DNA from: Murimonas intestini
GTDB taxonomy: Bacteria; Bacillota; Clostridia; Lachnospirales; Lachnospiraceae
DNA: 64,000 bases
Assembly: GCA_003148945.1 (NCBI GenBank)
Contig: QGGY01000004.1
Span: 365,552-429,551, forward strand
Reading direction: 5' to 3'
Positions 42,674 through 49,669 of the stretch are shown here, piece after piece. The notes below the pieces were generated by a model. That model ran no database searches and was not told the origin of the DNA. It saw only the letters and a program-made list of their open reading frames with translations. Position numbers and translations under genes: made by a program. Numbering within the stretch: the stretch's first letter is position 1; the number at the start of each line of letters is the position of its first letter.

Positions 42674-42805
42674 GTAACTGTTCAGTACCCTCACAGTTAC
42701 ATGCAGAAATCCATTTAAAATCGCTTACAGCGATGGGACTTCTGCACTCTTGAATCATGTTCTCACGGTCTGTGCAGTAAATGCACAGACCTGCTGAATA
42801 GTTAC
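42674..42805. repeat. 132-bp palindromic MITE-like repeat R3, overlapping the end of the amylase gene
   Basis: Ends GTAACTGTTCAG and CTGAATAGTTAC are inverted repeats with one mismatch, flanked by imperfect 8-bp direct repeats (ATTTAAAC / GTTAAAAC, 6 of 8). Internal hairpins: GGTCTGTGCA/TGCACAGACC (42759-42783) and a TGCAGAA/TTCTGCA pair. It contains the last 17 codons of the GH13 gene. Confidence 0.7.
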
Positions 42806-44155
42806 GTTAAAACAAACTGCTATACTCCCTGCTGCCGGAAGGTGTGCCTTTATTTTCCCATTCTGAACCTGGTATTTCTGTCCCGTGAATGCATCTGTAC
42901 CGTACTCTGCGCTTACAGGTACAGGAATCTCTGCATCTGCCGGCTTGTCGTCGTTATTGACTGCCGTGATAACAGCCTCTTCCCCCGCTATCCTGGCAAA
43001 GGCATACTGCCTGTTTGTCAGCAGCAGCTCTCTGTAGCTGCCCTCCGTCAGAGCCTTATTCCCTCTGTGCAGCCTGCCGAGAGCCATGATATGCTTAGTC
43101 AGCTCTTTGTGGCGGTTTTCCTTTTCACACTCATCCAGGATCAGTCTTGGGCGCATGCCTTCGTCATTGGCTCCCTCCTTCTTTCCTTCAATACCCCATT
43201 CTGAACCATAGTAAACGGAAGGAATGCCTGGAAGTGTATATAAAAGTGTATACACAGGATAAACATGTTCCTTATCATTTAATTTACTCATTATCCTGTC
43301 AACATCATGGTTATCCACAAATGAATAGAGTGTCCTGCCCCTGTAGATTCCCCCGTTCTCATCAAATTCCCTTCTGATCGTGTGCGCGATCTCAAAGTAA
43401 TTGTGATCATTATGCCCTGAATAAAGGCCTTTGTGGAGCTCATAGTTTGTAGTTGAGTGGAGCATCTCATCATTCACCCATCTGGAATAGTCCCCGTGTA
43501 TCACCTCTCCCATGAGCCAGAAATCAGGCTTCTCCTGTGAGGTCCTCCGGCGCATCTCCTTCATAAAGTCAAATTCCAGGCAGTCTGCACAGTCCAGTCT
43601 GATGCCGTCTATATCAAATTCACTGATCCAGAAGCTGATGACATCAAACAGATAGTCCCTCACTGCAGGCTCTTTCAGGTTCAGATTTACCAGCTCATAG
43701 CAGTTTCTCCAGGCCTCGTATCCAAATCCGTCATTATATGGAGAATTCCATCCAAAGTTAATTCCTTTATACCAGTTTCTGAAGGAAGATCCCTCTCTGT
43801 TCTGCTGAATATCCTTAAATGCGTGGAACTCTCTCCCAGTATGGTTGAAAACCCCGTCCACGACCACCCTGATCCCTTCTTCATGTGCCAGGGAAACAAA
43901 TTTTTTAAAGTCCTCATTGTCCCCCAGCCTCCTGTCTACTTTTTTGTAGTCCTTTGTGTCATATCCGTGGGTAGTGGATTCAAATAAGGGGCCAATATAT
44001 ATGGCTGTGCATCCCAAGTCCCTGATATGGGGAATCCAGTCAAACAGTTCCTCCATACGGTGAACTGTCTCCTCCTCCCTGTTCTCCTTTGGCGCCCCTA
44101 AAAGCCCCAGAGGATAGATATGATAAAATACTGCTTCATTGTACCAAGTTCCCAT
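42755..44155 (-). CDS. GH13 alpha-amylase-family glycosidase
   Basis: A 466-aa GH13 protein, related to neopullulanase/maltogenic amylases. Barrel motifs in order: VVVDGVFNHTG, DGIRLDCADCLEF (nucleophile Asp), FWLMGEVIHGDY (acid Glu), FVDNHDVDRI (Asp). No signal peptide, so intracellular. After the beta-sandwich end AGSIAVCFN the last 17 residues (VTIQQVCAFTAQTVRT region) come from repeat R3 and are not family sequence. GGAGG lies nine bases before the ATG. Repeat B lies 33 bp upstream. Confidence 0.93.
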   Translation of the reverse strand: MGTWYNEAVFYHIYPLGLLGAPKENREEETVHRMEELFDWIPHIRDLGCTAIYIGPLFESTTHGYDTKDYKKVDRRLGDNEDFKKFVSLAHEEGIRVVVDGVFNHTGREFHAFKDIQQNREGSSFRNWYKGINFGWNSPYNDGFGYEAWRNCYELVNLNLKEPAVRDYLFDVISFWISEFDIDGIRLDCADCLEFDFMKEMRRRTSQEKPDFWLMGEVIHGDYSRWVNDEMLHSTTNYELHKGLYSGHNDHNYFEIAHTIRREFDENGGIYRGRTLYSFVDNHDVDRIMSKLNDKEHVYPVYTLLYTLPGIPSVYYGSEWGIEGKKEGANDEGMRPRLILDECEKENRHKELTKHIMALGRLHRGNKALTEGSYRELLLTNRQYAFARIAGEEAVITAVNNDDKPADAEIPVPVSAEYGTDAFTGQKYQVQNGKIKAHLPAAGSIAVCFNVTIQQVCAFTAQTVRT

Positions 44156-44187
44156 TTCTATATGCCTCCATGAATTGTTATTTTCCA

Positions 44188-44330
44188 GTTACTATTCACA
44201 CGTCACCATCCCTCGAGGTGTTTTCGTGCGTATTTTGCACGAAAATCCCGAGAGCCGCAGCGCGAAACGGCGTTTTGGGCCGTTTCTGTGCATCGCGAAG
44301 CGTGTTACTGGTCACGGAGTGAACAGTAAC
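44188..44330 (-). repeat. 143-bp palindromic MITE-like repeat, copy B
   Basis: Same length and structure as copy A but in the opposite orientation: ends GTTACTATTCAC and GTGAACAGTAAC, with hairpins GTTTTCGTGC/GCACGAAAA and AAACGGC/GCCGTTT kept despite base changes in the loops. Flanks ATTTTCCA and ATTTTTAC agree in the first five bases, possibly a decayed target duplication. It separates the TetR gene from the amylase gene. Confidence 0.82.
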
Positions 44331-44347
44331 ATTTTTACGCCCGTATG

Positions 44348-44923
44348 TCAGGAATATATTCCATACATAAACTGGTCCACCAGAGATTTCTTTATCTCTT
44401 CGTCCATAAACCTGTCTGTGTCACTCTGCTCATAGGCAAGCAGGATATAGTGATTCAGGATACCGATAAATCCTATTGCAAACTGCTCCTGGCGTCCTCT
44501 CATATTTCCCAGTTTTTCCGATGCCCGCTCAAATATACTAACTATCATATTATAAAAATCTGTGATCAGAGGTTTGACCGCCAGATATGCTTCATTTTCC
44601 CTTGCTGAATAAAACAACGCCATCATCAGCCTGCACATTTTATTTTCACGGGCGGCATAATCCAGATAAGCGGATGCCGTCCGATACAGAGTCTGAGGGA
44701 CATCCCCGTCATAGTAGGAGGCTGCTTCTATCTTCTCCTTAAGGCAGGCATATTTCGTGCTCATCAGCGTCTCAAGAAGACCGAATTTGCTTCCAAAGTA
44801 ATAATAGAGTGTGGGTTTTGTGATCCCGGATCTTTCAGCTATCTCCTGTACGCCCACTGCATCATACCCTTTGGCGTAAAACAGCTCGAGAGCACATTCC
44901 AAAATTCGTTCTTTATTTTCCAT
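44348..44923 (-). CDS. TetR-family transcriptional regulator
   Basis: A 191-aa protein with helix-turn-helix VQEIAERSGITKPTLYYYFGSKFGL and a helical ligand domain. It starts 21 bp from a perfect operator-like palindrome, so autorepression is likely. It is on the same strand as the amylase gene downstream, with repeat B between them; whether it controls that gene is unknown. Confidence 0.92.
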   Translation of the reverse strand: MENKERILECALELFYAKGYDAVGVQEIAERSGITKPTLYYYFGSKFGLLETLMSTKYACLKEKIEAASYYDGDVPQTLYRTASAYLDYAARENKMCRLMMALFYSARENEAYLAVKPLITDFYNMIVSIFERASEKLGNMRGRQEQFAIGFIGILNHYILLAYEQSDTDRFMDEEIKKSLVDQFMYGIYS

Positions 44924-44944
44924 GCTAAGCCTCCTTTTCTATAT

Positions 44945-44960
44945 TATACCGTTCGGTATA
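44945..44960. promoter_or_regulatory. TetR-type operator O1
   Basis: TATACCG-TT-CGGTATA, perfect 7-bp arms, 21 bp upstream of the TetR start. A second copy (2 of 14 arm bases changed, centre AA) lies at 44990-45005. Confidence 0.8.
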
Positions 44961-44972
44961 TAATGTGTCAAC

Positions 44973-45019
44973 AAAAAGCTGCAGGACTGTATACCCAACG
45001 GTATGCGGCTCCTGCAGCT
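44973..45019 (-). terminator. Terminator of the TPR/P-loop gene, with an operator-like sequence in its loop
   Basis: Reading leftwards, 10-bp perfect stem (45010-45019 with 44977-44986) followed by CTTTTTG. The 23-base loop contains 44990-45005, a near copy of operator O1. Confidence 0.8.
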
Positions 45020-45046
45020 CTTAAATATCTGCTTATTTATAGGACA

Positions 45047-47971
45047 CTATTTAAAATCTTTTTCAAAAAGGATGATCCTGTCTTCCTCATCATATCTCTT
45101 ATGGGTGAGGATCATCATAAGCTTGCGCAGGCCAAAGCGTTCGCTGCGCTTAATAGCGTTATCCACGATCTCTTTTACATCTAATATAGTTACAGGCTGT
45201 TCTGCTGACTGGCAGTCCCCGATCTTGTTATACAGTGCAAGTATTGCCACCTCATCGATCCTGTAATCCAGGTCATTTGCATACATTTTGCCGAAGGTTA
45301 CAAGCTCATCATTTGTAAATACAGGTACTGTAAGTTCTGCTGTGAATTTCTCGGCAAATTCAGGATTATCAGCCATCATTTCCTTTAAGTAGCGTCTCTC
45401 ATCCTCCAGAATGATCACAAGCCCGTCTGTACGGAATTCCATAGCCTTGCTCAGCTGTCTGACTGTCTCATCCTCAAGGTCACCTGCCTCCTCAATGATC
45501 AGGAACCCTCCCGCTATTTTAGCTACGGTAGAAGGTATATCCTTTTTATTAAGATCCTCCGCATATATCTTGGCTATTCTGGCAGCTTTCTCACCTTTTT
45601 CATGGCTTACGGCCTTTGCAAATTTCATTGCAAGGGTGGTCCTTCCGCTTCCCTGCATTCCTGTAATCACAAGATTTCCGCTTCTTGAAGTCTTGTCCTG
45701 TCTGACCTTTGTGAGAACTTCATCCAGCGCCTCTAAGATCTGAGGTTCCATACCCTGTACAGCTGCAAAATAGGAAAACAGATATCTCTGAGCGCCTGTC
45801 AGGCCTCTCTGCCTTGGCATAACAGATTTATATGCCTCCTGTGTTGAGGTAGTGCCTGAAGTATTCCATACACGGTCCTGTTCCGGCTCATCCTCCTGGC
45901 TCTCATCCTGTGTATATTCATCCTCATATCCATCCTGGCCATGATATGCCGGGGACTCTTCCTCAGCGCTGTCCTCATGGCCTTCCTGATCCTGTGAGGA
46001 TACCTGCCTGATCGCCTCCTGGACAGCCGCACTCAGATCCATGGTATTCATCATGTCTGCCCTGTTCTCCTTAGGAGGATGCAGCGATGCATTCTTCAGT
46101 ATATCTATATCCTTAGAAAGATCCACTGTCTGCTGGGTGACCGGTGACTGCCCTGTATATCCCAGGGACTGGCCGGCACTTCCGTCCTCATACCCATCTT
46201 CACCGCTGTACTCAGAGTCCTCATAATCCTCTTCACCGTACTCTGCGTCTTCGTAATCATCTTCACTGTACTGCTCATCCTCATATTCGTCTTCGCCGTA
46301 CTCCGCATCGTCATCGCTGTACTGCTCATCTTCATATTCGTCTTCGCTGTACTCCGCGTCTTCATATTCGTCTTCGCCGTACTCCGCATCGTCATATTCG
46401 TCTTCGCTGTACTGCTCATCTTCATATTCGTCTTCGCCGTACTCTGCGTCTTCATATTCGTCATCGCTGTACTGTTCATCTTCATATTCATCTTCGCCGT
46501 ACTCTGCGTCTTCGTAATCGTCCTGGCTGTACTCTTCATCATCAGCACCGGATTCATCATCCTGGCTTCCCATAGACATGAGCACGTCGTCAATGGAGAG
46601 CTGTCCTGTTATCTGCTCTTCCTCAAATTCAGGGCCTGCTTCTTCCTCAGGCTCCGGCGTCTGGCTGCCTTCTTCCGTATCTGCAGGAGGCTTTTCAAAC
46701 ATATAATCCTCCTCACTCGTCTCATTTATCCCGTACTCATCCTGGACAGGCTTTTCGTCTGTGCCGGCATCTTCTGCCGGGGCTGTCTGGCTCTTTAGGT
46801 TCTCCGGCATTTCTACCTTTTCCAGAGGCTTAATTGTCGTGGGCGCTGCCTTCTTCATGCGTTCTACCGCCTCTTTAGCGCCATTTAAGCTGCCTTCAGC
46901 AGCCTCCACTTTAGGAGCGATGATTTCCTCTATATTTTCTTCTTCCGTCGGCACCTTAGCAGCCGCCGTCTCTTCTTCTAATGATTCTATATTAAGAGAG
47001 CGAAGCTTCTCCGGGTCATGATCCGGTGTCTTCTTAATATCTGATACAAGCTCTCTCATGCTCTTTGCCAGTTCAGCCTGAAGCTCAACAGTATCATACC
47101 TGGCCTGGCCCGGAGCATTTGGCTTCTCCGGCGCGTAACCGCTGCTGGCAGTCCCGGCCTCAAATCCCCAGTCATCGTCTATATTCCTGGACGCACTTGC
47201 AGCAGCATGATGAGATACTTCATGTGCCAGCTCTCTCTCTGTCTGCATGATAATATTCTGGGTGAGCGCTTCCTCCTCAGAACTTGGCAGTTTCTGGGCA
47301 ATCACCTTCTCGATCTGGGGAACAGCTGCTTCAACCGCCTCTTCCTTCTCCATTGCAGTCTCAAACCTGCGGTCATAGATAGCCTGCTGCTCAGTTGTGA
47401 GCTGGGCATATTTCTGCTTCAGCTCCAGCGCCTTTATCACGTATGGGCCGCTGTGGAACCACAATACAAGATCATCGCATGTCTCTATACATTTATCTGC
47501 GATCCCTGCCTTACTGTACAGCTTGGCCAGCTCATAGGCCCACTTCTCTGTGTACTCCCGTTCTTTATATTCTTCAAGAATAGCGATCTGGTCCTCTATG
47601 GAAGACCCTCTGCCTTTATATATCTTATATTTTAAAATATATCTGCTGTTGTCATTGGGAGCTGCATTGATAAAATCTCCGTAATACTCCACAGCCTCAT
47701 CAAATTCCTTCATTTTAACTGAGATCTCTACCAGCCTGTACAGAATAGTACGGCTGCCTGATGAGCGTGCAAAGGCTCTAAGAAGGATTTCCCTGGCATC
47801 CTCCAGCCTGTCGTTTGCCTCGAAAATTTCGCTGACCATACAGAGAGTCCTTACATTCCTGACCCTTTTCCACTCAATGGTATCTGCAATATCGGCAGCA
47901 TTCTTATAATCCTGTTTATCAATTAACTTCTTAATCTCTTCCAACTTAAGATTATATTCGTATTTATCCAA
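45047..47971 (-). CDS. TPR / acidic-repeat / P-loop domain protein
   Basis: A 974-aa protein; TTG 47971 is the likely start because AGAGGTGA stands five bases before it, while the GTG at 47980 overlaps that site. Residues 1-230 are TPR-like helices. A long acidic linker holds about eleven 10-residue repeats of EDEYEDAEYG/EDEYEDEQYS type (residues about 477-593). The C-terminus (about 730-974) is an AAA-like domain related to SpoVK/CbxX. Its Walker A is GMQGSGRTTLAM (Arg for the usual Lys) and the Walker B position reads GFLIIEEAGDL (Glu for Asp), so ATP hydrolysis is doubtful. Function unknown. Confidence 0.82.
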   Translation of the reverse strand: MDKYEYNLKLEEIKKLIDKQDYKNAADIADTIEWKRVRNVRTLCMVSEIFEANDRLEDAREILLRAFARSSGSRTILYRLVEISVKMKEFDEAVEYYGDFINAAPNDNSRYILKYKIYKGRGSSIEDQIAILEEYKEREYTEKWAYELAKLYSKAGIADKCIETCDDLVLWFHSGPYVIKALELKQKYAQLTTEQQAIYDRRFETAMEKEEAVEAAVPQIEKVIAQKLPSSEEEALTQNIIMQTERELAHEVSHHAAASASRNIDDDWGFEAGTASSGYAPEKPNAPGQARYDTVELQAELAKSMRELVSDIKKTPDHDPEKLRSLNIESLEEETAAAKVPTEEENIEEIIAPKVEAAEGSLNGAKEAVERMKKAAPTTIKPLEKVEMPENLKSQTAPAEDAGTDEKPVQDEYGINETSEEDYMFEKPPADTEEGSQTPEPEEEAGPEFEEEQITGQLSIDDVLMSMGSQDDESGADDEEYSQDDYEDAEYGEDEYEDEQYSDDEYEDAEYGEDEYEDEQYSEDEYDDAEYGEDEYEDAEYSEDEYEDEQYSDDDAEYGEDEYEDEQYSEDDYEDAEYGEEDYEDSEYSGEDGYEDGSAGQSLGYTGQSPVTQQTVDLSKDIDILKNASLHPPKENRADMMNTMDLSAAVQEAIRQVSSQDQEGHEDSAEEESPAYHGQDGYEDEYTQDESQEDEPEQDRVWNTSGTTSTQEAYKSVMPRQRGLTGAQRYLFSYFAAVQGMEPQILEALDEVLTKVRQDKTSRSGNLVITGMQGSGRTTLAMKFAKAVSHEKGEKAARIAKIYAEDLNKKDIPSTVAKIAGGFLIIEEAGDLEDETVRQLSKAMEFRTDGLVIILEDERRYLKEMMADNPEFAEKFTAELTVPVFTNDELVTFGKMYANDLDYRIDEVAILALYNKIGDCQSAEQPVTILDVKEIVDNAIKRSERFGLRKLMMILTHKRYDEEDRIILFEKDFK
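46193..46540 (-). repeat. In-frame 30-nt tandem repeat array (VNTR)
   Basis: About eleven copies of a 30-nt unit encoding the acidic decapeptide E-D-E-Y-E-D-(A/E)-(E/Q)-Y-(G/S). One copy has lost three codons (DDDAEYG). High nucleotide identity among copies suggests recent expansion and contraction. Confidence 0.85.
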
Positions 47972-48070
47972 CTTGTTCACCTCTTATTTATCCTAAACAT
48001 ACACCGGCCAGATCATCACCGGCCTTATCCCCTGCTTAACATGCCTGATTCAGGCAATACTTCTCAGGTA

Positions 48071-48099
48071 AGTTTACCATACCTCATTTGGCTTGTCAA
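48071..48099 (-). promoter_or_regulatory. SigA-type promoter of the TPR/P-loop gene
   Basis: Reverse strand: TTGACA (48094-48099), 17 bp, TAAACT (48071-48076), about 100 bp before the start. Confidence 0.8.
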
Positions 48100-48160
48100 A
48101 ACAAACGATAGCGGTTAAGAAAAAACTAATGTTACTATATTATCTCAGCTTAGACAATGA

Positions 48161-48190
48161 ATGGCCGGGCAGCCGCAGCTGTCCAGCCAT
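48161..48190 (-). terminator. Hairpin after rpoN
   Basis: ATGGC..GGnCAG paired with CTGnCC..GCCAT around a short loop, 15 bp past the rpoN stop. The following T-run is poor, so termination may be inefficient. Confidence 0.5.
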
Positions 48191-48205
48191 AAATGCTTAG
48201 CGTAT

Positions 48206-49558
48206 TTAAAATTCCTTCCTGCCGCGGCAGTCCGCTATCTCCATCATTTCACGGTACTTGGCTACCGTCCTTCTGGATATCTTCAGGCCCTGTACGGCCA
48301 GCAGCTCTGCCAGCACAGAATCGCTGTAAGGTTTTTTCTTATCTTCATTCTTAATAAGTTCACCAAGCTGGGTTCTGACCTTTACAGCGCTGACGGGATC
48401 ATCTTTTCCGCTTATACTCTTAGCAAAGAAAAAGCTTAAGGGAAACAGACCGTAGCAGCACTGCAGGTATTTCTCATTTACTGCCCTGCTCACAGTGGAA
48501 ACGCTCAGATCCAGCCGCTGGGCGGCTTCTGTCATGGTAAATGGGCGAAGCGCCTTATCCCCGGAAGTAAAAAACTCCTGATGCACATCCAGGATGCATT
48601 TTGTAATATCCATCAGTGTTGTGTTTCTCCTCCTGATGTTTTCCTGAAGCTTTCGTGCCTGCCCAAGCTTCTGACAGAGATACTCCTTTGTTTCTTCCGG
48701 ACATTCCCCCTTCATCATCTGCACATAATCTTCGTTTATCCGAACCGCCGGATATACGTAGTCGTTTGTCAGAATCTCAAATCCATGGTGAAATTTAACT
48801 ACGGTAACATCCGGTATGATATATCTGGATATCCCGCCATTTCCAAATCCCTGGGCCGGCCTGGGATTCAGGCTGCGTATCCGCTTCTGTGCATCCATGA
48901 CCTCCTTAACAGGTATTTTTAATTCCTTTGCAATTAAGGGAAGGTGGTTTTTACCCAGCTGCTCCAGATAGCCGCTCACTATTTTACATTCTGTTCTACA
49001 TTCATAATCCGCCCTTTTCAGCTGAAGCAAAAGGCATTCCTTCAGGGAATCGGCACAGATGCCCGCAGGTTCCAGCGTTTTCATGATTTCCAGACAACGC
49101 TGTACCTCCTTTACAGATATACCAAGCCTGGAGGCTGTCTCGTCAGCAGGGCAGGTATAATACCCCCTGTCGTCCAGGCTCTCTGCTATATACTCAAACA
49201 CCTGCATTTCCCTGTCTGAATATCCCTCTCCGATCAGCTGCTGCATCAACGCTTCCTTCAGACCGCTCTCCCTGCTCCCTGAAATATTGTTAAAATCAAA
49301 GCCGTCAGCAGCCTTTTTCTCCAGGTGATAGTAGAAGCGGTTCTGTTCATCCAGTTCAGACAGCCACTCCAGCTTTTTCAGCCGCTCTTCATCCTTATTT
49401 TGTGGATACTGTTCTTCTGCGTCAATTAATGGATTTTCAAGAGTCTGCTCCCTTATATAATCAGAGAGCTCCTGAGCGCTCATCTGTAATATTTCCACCG
49501 ACTGGATCATTTCCTGTGAGAGCACCTGCCTCTGGCTCTGTTCTAAATAAGCTTCCAT
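48206..49558 (-). CDS. rpoN: RNA polymerase sigma-54 factor RpoN
   Basis: A 450-aa protein. The N-terminal Gln/Leu-rich activator-interaction region (LEQSQRQVLSQEMIQSVEIL) is followed by an acidic linker, the core-binding domain (PAGICADSLKECLLLQL), a helix-turn-helix (TMTEAAQRLDLSVSTVSRAVNEKYL in parts) and the RpoN box ISRRTVAKYREMM near the C-terminus. It is the sigma needed by the -24/-12 promoter at 57955-57969. It lies 111 bp downstream of the CocE-fusion gene on the same strand; that gap has no clear terminator, so read-through into rpoN from the sigma-54 operon is possible. Confidence 0.97.
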   Translation of the reverse strand: MEAYLEQSQRQVLSQEMIQSVEILQMSAQELSDYIREQTLENPLIDAEEQYPQNKDEERLKKLEWLSELDEQNRFYYHLEKKAADGFDFNNISGSRESGLKEALMQQLIGEGYSDREMQVFEYIAESLDDRGYYTCPADETASRLGISVKEVQRCLEIMKTLEPAGICADSLKECLLLQLKRADYECRTECKIVSGYLEQLGKNHLPLIAKELKIPVKEVMDAQKRIRSLNPRPAQGFGNGGISRYIIPDVTVVKFHHGFEILTNDYVYPAVRINEDYVQMMKGECPEETKEYLCQKLGQARKLQENIRRRNTTLMDITKCILDVHQEFFTSGDKALRPFTMTEAAQRLDLSVSTVSRAVNEKYLQCCYGLFPLSFFFAKSISGKDDPVSAVKVRTQLGELIKNEDKKKPYSDSVLAELLAVQGLKISRRTVAKYREMMEIADCRGRKEF

Positions 49559-49669
49559 ACTATTCCCCGTCCTTTACATCAAAAGTCCTGCTACCTGCCC
49601 GTTTCATCTGTCTGTAAATAGTATAAGCCGAAGGAGCCTCCTTCTGCAAGCCTTTTAGGAATAGATTTG

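Noticed and set aside
46144..46593. Long open frames on both strands through the repeat block and a CRISPR-like periodicity.
   Set aside because: The repeats are 30-nt units in frame with the 45047-47971 gene, with no unique spacers. The other frames are by-products of the repetitive acidic coding sequence.
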